Shown one piece after another: positions 1 to 8,524 of a stretch of DNA of 64,000 nt (the first letter of the stretch is position 1; each line of letters starts with the position of its first letter). Source of the DNA: Streptomyces fildesensis (lineage in GTDB: Bacteria; Actinomycetota; Actinomycetes; Streptomycetales; Streptomycetaceae). A model generated the notes under the pieces. That model did not search any database. It saw nothing but the letters and a program-made list of their open reading frames with translations, and had not been told where the DNA came from. Location of the stretch: NCBI RefSeq assembly GCF_016107395.1, contig NZ_JAAIKO010000001.1, positions 768,356-832,355 on the forward strand, read 5' to 3'. The position numbers were made by a program, and so were the translations under genes.

Positions 1-77
1 CCTCGCGGGCCGGATAATCTGCAGTCTCAAGACAAATGCTCGGTGACGACGGCTTGTGGTGCGGGACGGGGTTGGAT

Positions 78-2357
78 ATGTCGGGGGCCGGATCGACGAG
101 GGGACTGCGTCCGCGCAGGCTCAGCGAAGAGACACTCGCCGCGGCGCCGGCGCCGGGTCGCGGGGCGGTGCTGAGACAGCGAGCGGGCTCCGCCGCCACC
201 ACCCTGTGGGCGACGATGCGCCCCACCCGTAACCGCAGTACCGGCTATCTGGCGATCGGCGCGGTCGGCGCCCTCATCGCCACCTCCGTCGCGGTCGGGG
301 TCGGCGCCGCGGGCTCGATCCCGCGGCTCGCGGACATCGGCGCCTGGCTGGGCAGCAGCGGCTCCAGCGAGGCCTCGCACGCCAACGGCCTGACGGGTGA
401 TGTGGACGGCAAGGTCAAGCTGCCGGGCATGAACGGCCACTCCGTGACGATCGCGCAGGACGGCAGGACCGTCCTCGTGCTGGACCGGAAGACCGGCAAG
501 GTCGTCCGGATCGACCCCTCGCAGCTCACCGCCGAGCAGTCGACGAACTACGGCACCAGCGGACTGCAGCTCGTCTCCGGCGGCACGTACGCCTACGTCG
601 TGGACGCCGCGAAGGGCACGGTCCAGCGGATCGACCCGGCGCTGACGACCCCGACCGGGGACAAGGTCCAGCTGGGCCCGGGGCTCGGCACCGCGGCCGT
701 CGACTCCCAGGGCACGCTCTGGGTTCCGCAGCCCGCCAAGGGCACCGTCGTCCCGTTCGTGAACGGGGCGAAGAGCGCCGAGGTCAAGGTCGCCGCCCCG
801 GACCACGACCTGGTCCTCACCCTGGCGCAGGGCCGGCCGGTGGTGACCGACCGGACGGACGCCGTCACCAAGGTGCTGACCGTCGCCGGCACCCAGCAGA
901 CCTTCAACCTGCAGGGCGGGATCAACGACTCCGCCCCGGTGAAGATCCTGGTGCCCGCCACGACCGACAGCCCGATGGTGCCGATCCTCGCCTCCGACAG
1001 CGGCGCGCTCGCGCTCGTCGACGTCACGAGCGGCCAGTCCATCAACGCGAAGGTCCCGATCCAGGGGCACGCGCTGGGCGCGCCGCAGGTGCTGGGCAAG
1101 AAGGTGTACATCCCGGACGGGACCACCGGCAGCCTGCTCGTCTACGACACCGCGACCTCGGCGTTCCAGGACTCGGTGAACGTGACGAAGAAGCCGGGCA
1201 ACCTGGAACTCTTCGTCCGCAACGGCCTGCTGTGGGTCAACGACCAGAACAACAGCTCCGCCGCCGTCATCAACGCGGGCGGCGACGTCCACACCATCGG
1301 CAAGTACACGGACAAGGTGCCGACGGCCCGGAAGAAGAACGACAAGCCCGTCGAGGACAACGTGCCGTCCTCCCGGCCGACCCACCAGGCGCAGCAGCCG
1401 ACCCGCCCGGGCAAGGGCCAGGGCGGCACCACCCGGCCGCCGACGCACGCGCCGGCCACCACGCCGCCGCCGACCCAGGCGCCGCCGACCACCCCGACGA
1501 AGAACTGCGCCATCAACTGGGAAGCGGGCTGCCCGGAACCGCAGACCCCCGGCACCCCGCAGGCCCAGTCCGGCGACGGTTCCATCACGCTGACGTTCCA
1601 GCCCGCCTCCGGGCTCACCCCCAAGCGCTATCTGCTCAAGGGAGTGGGCAGCGGCCAGACGGCGACGCCGTCCGAGGTCGGCCCGAACGGGCCCTTCACC
1701 TTCCAGGTCGACGGCGGCGCCTGCGGCACGGAGTTCAGCTACACGGTCGTCGCGGAGTACGCGGGCGGCGCGGCGAGCAAGGAGTCGAAGTCCTCGGCCC
1801 CGGTCCGCCCCTGTGTCGCCCCCGGCGCCCCGCAGAGCCTCAAGATCAGCAACAACGGCGGCGGGCACGGCGCGAAGGTCAGCTGGAAGGCGCCCTCGGG
1901 CGGATCCGGTGTCACCTACAAGGTGACCTGGCCCGGCGGCAGCGAGTCCACGCAGAGCACCAGCCAGTCGGTCACCGGCCTGGAGAACAGCAAGCGGTAC
2001 GACGTCACGGTGAGCAGCAGCAACGCGGCGGGCTCGGGCGCGTCCACGAGCGGCACGATCGACCTGACGCCGCCGGACGTGGCGATGAACATCACGCACA
2101 ACAGCAACGACCCGGACCCGCTGGCGATCCGCAGCGACCCGAGCACCAAGACCGGCACCCGGGTGAATCAGTTCCCGGCGAACTACACGGGCTCCGTCGC
2201 CGTGCACTGCCGGACGACCGGCAGCTCGGAGACCCAGCCTTACGACCACGTCACCAGCGACGTCTGGGGCAAGATCTCGTCCAGCTACGGAAACGGCTAT
2301 GTCGCCGACGTCTATCTGGACTCACGCTTCAACTCCGCCGTCTGGGAATGCCAGTGA
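78..2357 (+). CDS. Membrane-anchored beta-propeller / fibronectin type III protein
   Basis: The 759-residue product has a basic cytoplasmic N-terminus, one membrane segment at about residues 55-77, a long extracellular part with propeller-like strands (about 90-420), a Pro/Thr-rich linker (about 428-475) and two fibronectin type III domains (about 490-577 and 578-664). A start at 78 is preferred because GGGACGGGG lies just upstream. An in-frame ATG at 36 and one at 216 (directly before the membrane segment) are alternatives. It heads an operon with the MoxR, DUF58 and transglutaminase-fold genes, 40 bases before moxR. I infer a cell-surface scaffold or sensor; no catalytic motif is visible. 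Confidence 0.85.
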   Translation: MSGAGSTRGLRPRRLSEETLAAAPAPGRGAVLRQRAGSAATTLWATMRPTRNRSTGYLAIGAVGALIATSVAVGVGAAGSIPRLADIGAWLGSSGSSEASHANGLTGDVDGKVKLPGMNGHSVTIAQDGRTVLVLDRKTGKVVRIDPSQLTAEQSTNYGTSGLQLVSGGTYAYVVDAAKGTVQRIDPALTTPTGDKVQLGPGLGTAAVDSQGTLWVPQPAKGTVVPFVNGAKSAEVKVAAPDHDLVLTLAQGRPVVTDRTDAVTKVLTVAGTQQTFNLQGGINDSAPVKILVPATTDSPMVPILASDSGALALVDVTSGQSINAKVPIQGHALGAPQVLGKKVYIPDGTTGSLLVYDTATSAFQDSVNVTKKPGNLELFVRNGLLWVNDQNNSSAAVINAGGDVHTIGKYTDKVPTARKKNDKPVEDNVPSSRPTHQAQQPTRPGKGQGGTTRPPTHAPATTPPPTQAPPTTPTKNCAINWEAGCPEPQTPGTPQAQSGDGSITLTFQPASGLTPKRYLLKGVGSGQTATPSEVGPNGPFTFQVDGGACGTEFSYTVVAEYAGGAASKESKSSAPVRPCVAPGAPQSLKISNNGGGHGAKVSWKAPSGGSGVTYKVTWPGGSESTQSTSQSVTGLENSKRYDVTVSSSNAAGSGASTSGTIDLTPPDVAMNITHNSNDPDPLAIRSDPSTKTGTRVNQFPANYTGSVAVHCRTTGSSETQPYDHVTSDVWGKISSSYGNGYVADVYLDSRFNSAVWECQ

Positions 2358-2397
2358 CCCCCCTCCTCCCCACCGACAACCGAAGTGCGAGCACGTC

Positions 2398-3390
2398 ATG
2401 AGCGTTCCCCCGCAGTACCAGCAGAACGACGCCGTCGCGCTCTTCGCCCAGTGCTTCCACGCGCTCGGGGACAACATCGAGCGGGTCGTCAAGGGCAAGC
2501 GCGACACCGTCGAGCTGGCGCTGACCTGCCTGTTCGCGGAGGGGCACCTGCTCATCGAGGACGTGCCGGGGACGGGCAAGACGACGCTGGCGCGCTGCCT
2601 GGCCGCATCGATCGAGGCGAACTTCGCGCGGGTGCAGTTCACCCCGGACCTGCTGCCGTCCGACATCACCGGCGTGACGATCTACCGGCAGAACACCGGG
2701 ACGTTCGACTTCCTGCCCGGCCCGGTCTTCGCGAACATCGTGCTCGGTGACGAGATCAACCGCGCCTCGCCCAAGACGCAGTCGGCGATGCTGGAGGTCA
2801 TGGAGGAGCGCCGGGTCACCGCCGACGGCAAGACCCACCCGGTGCCGCGCCCCTTCATGGTGCTCGCCACGCAGAACTCCGTGGACATGGGCGGCACCTA
2901 CGCGCTGCCCGAGGCGCAGCTGGACCGCTTCCTGATGCGCGTCACGGTCGGCTACCCGGACCACGCCTCGGAGGTCGCGGTGCTCACCGGCTCCGCCGCC
3001 AACACCTCGCCCGACTCCCTCTCGACGATCGCCTCCTCGCACCACATCGCGGAGTTCATCCAGGTCGCGACGCAGGTGCAGGTCGCCGAGCAGCTCTACG
3101 ACTACATCGTGCGGGTCGTCGCGGCGACCCGGACGCTGCCCGACGTCCGGCTGGGCGCGTCCCCGCGCGGATCCGTCGCGCTGCTGCGCGCCATCCGGGT
3201 GCGGGCCGCCTCCCAGTCGCGCGGCTACGCGCTGCCCGAGGACGTCAAGGCGCTCGCCGTGCACGTCCTCGCGCACCGGCTGATCCTGACCCCGGAGGCC
3301 GAGTTGAGCGGCCGTACGGGCGCGGACGTCATCGCCGAGGTCCTGGCGACGGTGCCGGTGCCGCAGGCGGCCGGCGGGGCGCGGATCTGA
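2398..3390 (+). CDS. MoxR-family AAA+ ATPase
   Basis: This 330-residue ATPase carries a Walker A motif (VPGTGKTT, near residue 57), a Walker B motif (GDEINRA, near 118), the sensor region LATQNS and the C-terminal AAA lid. MoxR ATPases act as chaperone-like remodelers, usually encoded beside DUF58 proteins, as here. The ATG at 2398 opens the protein right at the conserved region; a longer in-frame start at 2299 would lie inside the preceding gene. Its stop overlaps the next start (TGATG), so translation with the DUF58 gene is probably coupled. The substrate is unknown; I infer assembly of a surface complex with its operon partners. Confidence 0.93.
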   Translation: MSVPPQYQQNDAVALFAQCFHALGDNIERVVKGKRDTVELALTCLFAEGHLLIEDVPGTGKTTLARCLAASIEANFARVQFTPDLLPSDITGVTIYRQNTGTFDFLPGPVFANIVLGDEINRASPKTQSAMLEVMEERRVTADGKTHPVPRPFMVLATQNSVDMGGTYALPEAQLDRFLMRVTVGYPDHASEVAVLTGSAANTSPDSLSTIASSHHIAEFIQVATQVQVAEQLYDYIVRVVAATRTLPDVRLGASPRGSVALLRAIRVRAASQSRGYALPEDVKALAVHVLAHRLILTPEAELSGRTGADVIAEVLATVPVPQAAGGARI

Positions 3391-4592
3391 TGCCCGCGGC
3401 CGACGCCACCCGCCGTTCGGGCGCCGGCCCGCTGTCCGCCACCGGCTGGGGCACGCTGCTGGCCGGTGCCGCCCTGCTGGGCGCCGGCTACGGGTACGGG
3501 TACGGAGAGGCCGCGGCGCTCGGGCTGACCTGCCTGGCCGCGGTCGTCACGGCCGTGATCTGGACGGTGCCGAAGCCGCAACTGGCCGCGGACCGCCGGA
3601 TCGCGCCGCGCAAGGTCGGCCGGGGCGACCCGGCGGACGGCATCGTCACCCTCACCAACACCGGCACCCGCACCCGGCGCGGGCTGCGCGCCACCGACCT
3701 GTGCGGCGACCAGCCGCTCACCATGGACGTGCCGGTGCTGCGCGCGGGCGGCTCGCAGGAGCTGCACTACGCGCTGCCGACCGCCCGGCGGGGCAGGATC
3801 ACCGTCGGCCCGCTGCGGCTGGAGCGCACCGACCCGCTCGGTCTCGCGCGCCGGATCCGGTCCTACGGCGCCGCCGACACCCTCGTCGTCCGACCGCGCA
3901 TCTGTCTGCTGCCGGTGCTGCCGTCCGGCAAGGCGCACCATGTCGAGGGCCCGACCTCGGACACCGCCGACGACGGGTCGCTGACCTTCCACGCGCTGCG
4001 CGAATACGTGCTCGGCGACGATCTGCGCCGGGTGCACTGGCGGTCCACCGCCCGCACCGGCACGCTCATGGTGCGGCAGATGGTCGACGTGTCGCTGCCG
4101 CACACCACGCTGGTGCTGGACACCCGGCCCGGCGCGTACGTCTCCGACGACGACTTCGAGCTGGCCGTCGACGCGGCCGCGTCCATCGCGTACGCCGCCG
4201 CCCGCTCCAACTTCCCGGTGCACGTGCTCAGCGAGGCGGGCCCGATCCTGCACACCGACGGTTCCGGCAACGACGCCGACGCGCTCCTCGACCGGCTCGC
4301 GCTCATCGGCCGCTCCGACCGGACGTCGGCGGCGTCCGCCTTCGACGGGCTGGAGCACCACCGGGGCGGCGGCTCGCTCGTCGTCGTCACCGGCACCGGA
4401 GACACCGACGGACTGACGGCGCTCGGCCGGGTCCGGCGGCGCTTCGACCGGGTGACGATGCTGCGCGCCGGTGAGGACAGGACCGCGCCCGACGCGCAGG
4501 GCGTGTCGAGCGCCACCGTCGACGTACCGCAACTGCACATCGCGTCCCTGGACGCGCTGCTGGCCGGCTGGCGCTGGGAGGCCGTCCGTTGA
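3390..4592 (+). CDS. DUF58 domain-containing membrane protein
   Basis: The product has 400 residues, with two hydrophobic segments near the N-terminus (about 15-55) followed by a beta-rich domain and a DUF58/vWA-like domain. The DUF58 signature is clear around LREYVLGDDLRRVHWR (roughly residues 206-221), followed by TGTLMVRQ. Proteins of this type accompany MoxR ATPases and are thought to be their clients or adaptors. The ATG overlaps the moxR stop and its own stop overlaps the next start (TTGA), so it sits in the middle of a tightly coupled operon. No enzymatic role is claimed. Confidence 0.92.
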   Translation: MPAADATRRSGAGPLSATGWGTLLAGAALLGAGYGYGYGEAAALGLTCLAAVVTAVIWTVPKPQLAADRRIAPRKVGRGDPADGIVTLTNTGTRTRRGLRATDLCGDQPLTMDVPVLRAGGSQELHYALPTARRGRITVGPLRLERTDPLGLARRIRSYGAADTLVVRPRICLLPVLPSGKAHHVEGPTSDTADDGSLTFHALREYVLGDDLRRVHWRSTARTGTLMVRQMVDVSLPHTTLVLDTRPGAYVSDDDFELAVDAAASIAYAAARSNFPVHVLSEAGPILHTDGSGNDADALLDRLALIGRSDRTSAASAFDGLEHHRGGGSLVVVTGTGDTDGLTALGRVRRRFDRVTMLRAGEDRTAPDAQGVSSATVDVPQLHIASLDALLAGWRWEAVR

Positions 4593-6868
4593 GCGCCACC
4601 ACACGTCCCGCACGTACCGCGCCGCTGCCGCCGCAGGGCGGCGGCCCGAACTGGGACTGGGCCGCGCCCGCGCCCACCGGGCCGAGCACCGACCGTCCGA
4701 AGACCCCGGTCGCGACCCGCGGCGACGGCCTCGGGCGCGCCCGCCGCCTGTGGTCGCTGCTGCCGGTCGCCGCGCTGCTCGCCGCCTCCGGCCTGGGCTG
4801 GCACCGGGTGTTCAGCACCCACGACCTGCTGCCGGTGCTCGCGGTGTCCGTTCTCGCGCCGATCGCCCTGTCCGCGCTGCTGTCGGGCGCCCTGTCCCGC
4901 AAGGGCCGCACCGGTCCGCTCTGGCCGTCCGTCGTGCTGACGGTCGCCGCCTGGACCGGCACGGTCTGGCTGACGATGTTCCGGGACGGCGGGCCGCGCG
5001 CCATCTGGCCCGCGCTGCTCGACGCCCCGCACGCCGTCCTGACCACCATCCTTCCGGTCCCCGGTGAGGCGCGGCTGCTGGTGCTGCCGCACGCGGTGCT
5101 GTGGCTCGCCGCGTTCGCCTCCGCCGAACTGGCGCTGCGCACCCGCACCCCGCTGCTCCCGGCGCTGCCCGCGGTGCTCGCCTTCGGCTTCCCGCTGGTG
5201 CTCGGCGTGGACGGCCCGGGGTCCAACCACCCGGTGGTCGCCGCGCTGGCCGCGCTCACCGCGCTGCTGGCGCTGGTCCGGTCGCGGGTGAGCCTGTCCG
5301 TCCGCGGGCTGGCGCTCGGGCTGCCGGTCGTCCTCGGCCTCACCCTCATCGCCGTGCTGGCCGGGACCGGCCTCCCGGGGATGGGCGCCTCGTACGACCC
5401 GCGGGACGCGATCACCCCGCCCACCGTCCGTCCGGAGTCCATCAGTCCGCTGGACCAGGTCGCGGCGCTGATGCGCAGCGGCGACGCCAAGGTCTTCACC
5501 GTCCGCTCCACCGCCGAGAGCAACTACCGGCTGGCCGTGCTGGACGCGTACAACGGCACCACGTGGTCCAGCACCGCCAAGCTGGCGCGCACCGGCGGCC
5601 GGGTCCCCGCGGAACACGGCGTCGATCCTGGCAAGCGGCAGGAAGTCACCCAGCGCTTCACCGTCCAGTCGCTGCCCGGTATCTGGCTGCCCGCCGCCGA
5701 CCGGCCGTCGGCCGTGACGCTGCCGGACCACACCGACCTGTCGGTGGACCCGGCCGCCGGTGTACTGGCCACCGACCGGACGGCACCCAGCGGCTTCACT
5801 TACACGGCCGTGTCCCAGCTGCCGGTCTACGACGTGCAGCGGCTGCAGTACGCGCCGGCCGCCGACGACCCGGCGCTCGTCGAACTCCCGCGCACGGACG
5901 CGGCCGACCAGCCGATCCCGTCCGTCGCGTCCTTCACGAAGATCGCCGCGAAGGCAACCGAGGGCAGCTCGTTCCCGTACGAGCAGGCGGTGAAGCTCGC
6001 CGACTGGCTGCGTGAGTCCTACCAGTTCGACCCGCGGGCCATCCCCGGTCACACCTACCGCGGTCTGGAGTTCTTCCTCACCGACGGCAAGCGCGGCACG
6101 TCCGAGCAGTTCGCCGCGTCGTTCGCGGTGCTCGCCCGCACCCTGGGGCTGCCCTCCCGGGTGGTGGTCGGCTTCCGGCCCGGCACGAAGACCGGCGACG
6201 ACACCTGGCAGGTGACGGGCAAGGACGTACTGGCCTGGCCCGAGGTGGAGTTCAAGGGCATCGGCTGGGTCCCCTTCTACCCGACCCCGGGCACCACGTC
6301 GAAGGACGGCAGCTCGGTCGCCCCGGCCGGCCAGACGAAGGACCGCAAGACGGTCGACCAGCAGATCACCGACCAGCCGCGGCCGTCCGCACCGCCCAAG
6401 GCCGCCGGCACCCCGCAGCCGACGGCCGCCCCGGCGGCCGGCACCCCCTGGTGGATCTACGCCCCGGCCGGCGCCCTGCTGCTCGTCCTCGGCTATCTGC
6501 TCTACGCGGCCTGGCTGCCCTGGCGGCGGCGGGCCAGGCGGCGCGGCGCCGCCGACGTACGGCAGCGGGTGCTCGGCGCCTGGCAGCAGATCGTCGACCG
6601 GCTCACCGAGATCGGGCTGCCCGCCACCGGGGCGCACACCGCGGAGGAGGTCGCCGCCTTCGGGGCGACCCGGGTGGGTGGCGCCGCCGGCGAGCATCTC
6701 CCCGATCTCGCCCGCCTGGTGAACGAGGTCGGCTACGCCGGCCGCACCCCCGACCCGGCGTCGGCCGACGCCGCCTGGGCGCACTGCGACGCCATCGAAC
6801 GCGTCGTGCTCCGCACCATCCCCAGACGCGACCGGATCGGCCGTGCCCTGCGGCTGCGGAGGGGCTGA
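4589..6868 (+). CDS. Transglutaminase-fold membrane protein (DUF3488/DUF4129), apparently catalytically dead
   Basis: The 759-residue protein has about six or seven N-terminal membrane segments (about 45-280), an extracytoplasmic transglutaminase-like domain (about 430-570), a Pro/Ala-rich linker, one more membrane helix (about 622-645) and a cytoplasmic DUF4129 tail. The fold is recognisable from EQFAASFAVLARTLGLPSRV and WPEVEFKGIGWVPF. The usual Cys is Ser505 (GTSEQFA), the usual His is Leu548 (DVLAWPEV) and the usual Asp is Tyr564 (FYPTP), so the protease/transglutaminase triad is missing. It starts with TTG, overlapping the DUF58 stop by four bases. I infer a binding or structural role. 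Confidence 0.9.
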   Translation: MSATTRPARTAPLPPQGGGPNWDWAAPAPTGPSTDRPKTPVATRGDGLGRARRLWSLLPVAALLAASGLGWHRVFSTHDLLPVLAVSVLAPIALSALLSGALSRKGRTGPLWPSVVLTVAAWTGTVWLTMFRDGGPRAIWPALLDAPHAVLTTILPVPGEARLLVLPHAVLWLAAFASAELALRTRTPLLPALPAVLAFGFPLVLGVDGPGSNHPVVAALAALTALLALVRSRVSLSVRGLALGLPVVLGLTLIAVLAGTGLPGMGASYDPRDAITPPTVRPESISPLDQVAALMRSGDAKVFTVRSTAESNYRLAVLDAYNGTTWSSTAKLARTGGRVPAEHGVDPGKRQEVTQRFTVQSLPGIWLPAADRPSAVTLPDHTDLSVDPAAGVLATDRTAPSGFTYTAVSQLPVYDVQRLQYAPAADDPALVELPRTDAADQPIPSVASFTKIAAKATEGSSFPYEQAVKLADWLRESYQFDPRAIPGHTYRGLEFFLTDGKRGTSEQFAASFAVLARTLGLPSRVVVGFRPGTKTGDDTWQVTGKDVLAWPEVEFKGIGWVPFYPTPGTTSKDGSSVAPAGQTKDRKTVDQQITDQPRPSAPPKAAGTPQPTAAPAAGTPWWIYAPAGALLLVLGYLLYAAWLPWRRRARRRGAADVRQRVLGAWQQIVDRLTEIGLPATGAHTAEEVAAFGATRVGGAAGEHLPDLARLVNEVGYAGRTPDPASADAAWAHCDAIERVVLRTIPRRDRIGRALRLRRG

Positions 6869-6969
6869 CCGCCTCCGGCCGGCGGGCCGCAGGGGGTACA
6901 GGCGCCGACCCCGCAGAGGGGCGGAGGCGGTAGGTTGTCGTGAAACGGGTGAGGCACGGGAGGACAACG

Positions 6970-8496
6970 GTGGACCGGACGCCGGGAAGGCGCGGCCAGG
7001 GCGCGACGGAGAACCCGGAGAGTGACGAGGGTTCCGTCGCCGTACCCCAGCAGACGTCGGCGGAGGGATACCGTCTCCCGCCGGGTTACAAGCTGCTCCG
7101 GCAGGCGGGCACCGGCCGCCACAGTTCCGTTCTGCTGTGCGCCGAGGAGGCGACCGGCGCCGAGGTGGCCGTCAAGCTGCTCGCCGTCACGGTCGACGGC
7201 GAGAGCACCCGGCTTGCCGCGCACTCCGAACTCCTGTCGGCGGGCGCCGCCGCGCGGCACCCCTGCTCGGTGACGGTCGAGGACGCCGGCTTCACCGCCG
7301 ACCACCGCCCGTACCTGGTGGAGCAGTTCTGCCGCGGCGGCAACGCGCAGGCGAAGCTCGCCAACTCCGGGCCGTTCCCCGTCGACGAGACGATCGTCAT
7401 CGGCACCCGCCTGGCGCTGGCCCTGCACTCCGCGCACCGCCGCGGGGTGCTGCACCTGGACGTCCGCCCGGCGAACATCCTCTTCGACGAGAACGGTGAC
7501 GCGCTGCTCGCGGACCACGGTCTCGCGCGCGTCCTGCAGCGCTCCGCGCCGCAACTGGGCGCGGTCTTCGACCCGATGTTCGTGCCGCGCGAGCTCTTCG
7601 GCTGGGAGAAGCCGGGCCCGGCGGCCGATGTGTACTCCCTCGGCGCGACGCTCTACGCGCTGCTCAACGGCGAACCGGCGTACGCGGACGCGGGCCGCAC
7701 CTCGTGGTCCGCGCTCTACGCGGAGGTGCTGCGCGGCGAACTGCCGTACCCCGCCCACCGCCACGACATACCGGACCCGCTGCTGATCCTCGTCCGCAGG
7801 ATGATGTCGGCGAACCCGGAAGGGCGCCCGCCGCTGACGGAGGTGCACCGCTCCCTGCGGTCGCTGCTGTCGCCGTCGTCCGCGACGAAGGTGCCCGCGC
7901 TGGAGCCGGAACCGGCGATGGAATCGCCGCTGCCGGGCTGGGACCCGGCGGACGATCTGACGCCGGAGGAGCAGGCGGCCGTCGAACAGGCGGGCGCGCG
8001 GGCGCAGGACGAGGCCAAGCGGCAGTCGCGCAAGCGGCTGCTCGCGGCGACCACCGCGCTGGTGGTGTTCGCCGCGGCGGGGACCGCGGCCACGCTGGTG
8101 CTGCGCGACCGCGGCTCGAAGCCCGAGCCGAAAGCTTCCTCCAGCGCTTCCACGGCTCCCGGCCCGACGTCGAGCGCCGCCCCGGTGCAGGTGCCGTCGG
8201 ACAAGCTGGCGGGTCTGATGCCACTGAACGTCCAGGCCGTGAAGGCCAACGGAAATGTGCAGATCACGTGGAAGCCGCCGAAGCAGGCCGCGCAGGTCGC
8301 CGGCTATGTCGTGCGGGCCGTGGTGCCCGGTGGCGGCGAGCCGCTGCAGAAGACGCCGAACGGCAATGAGCCCGCGGTGGTGTTCACGGCCGGGTCGGTG
8401 ACGGCCGACACCTGCTACACCGTCAACGCGGTGATCTCGGTGGACGGGAAGTTCCAGTTCGCGCCGTCCAAGGAGCTCTGCAGGACGACCGGCTGA
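6970..8496 (+). CDS. Receptor-type serine/threonine protein kinase-like protein with extracellular domain
   Basis: The predicted 508-residue protein has an N-terminal kinase fold (about 35-300), an Ala/Glu-rich juxtamembrane stretch, one membrane helix (about 355-378) and an extracellular fibronectin-like domain (about 410-508). The nucleotide loop GTGRHSSV and the VAVK lysine (Lys69) are present. The catalytic loop reads HLDVRPAN instead of HRDxKxxN, and the metal loop reads DHG instead of DFG. The Asp and Asn residues needed for catalysis remain, so activity is possible but atypical. The GTG at 6970 follows GGGAGGA at good spacing; a GTG at 6940 is an alternative. It lies 101 bases after the MoxR operon and may be its regulator. 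Confidence 0.85.
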   Translation: MDRTPGRRGQGATENPESDEGSVAVPQQTSAEGYRLPPGYKLLRQAGTGRHSSVLLCAEEATGAEVAVKLLAVTVDGESTRLAAHSELLSAGAAARHPCSVTVEDAGFTADHRPYLVEQFCRGGNAQAKLANSGPFPVDETIVIGTRLALALHSAHRRGVLHLDVRPANILFDENGDALLADHGLARVLQRSAPQLGAVFDPMFVPRELFGWEKPGPAADVYSLGATLYALLNGEPAYADAGRTSWSALYAEVLRGELPYPAHRHDIPDPLLILVRRMMSANPEGRPPLTEVHRSLRSLLSPSSATKVPALEPEPAMESPLPGWDPADDLTPEEQAAVEQAGARAQDEAKRQSRKRLLAATTALVVFAAAGTAATLVLRDRGSKPEPKASSSASTAPGPTSSAAPVQVPSDKLAGLMPLNVQAVKANGNVQITWKPPKQAAQVAGYVVRAVVPGGGEPLQKTPNGNEPAVVFTAGSVTADTCYTVNAVISVDGKFQFAPSKELCRTTG

Positions 8497-8524
8497 GGAC
8501 CGTCCGGCCCTGCGCCATCGGCGG

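Noticed and set aside
27..2249. Long minus-strand open frame opposite the first operon gene
   Set aside because: Arg/Gly/Ala-rich composition typical of antisense frames in high-GC DNA; no motif and no ribosome-binding site.
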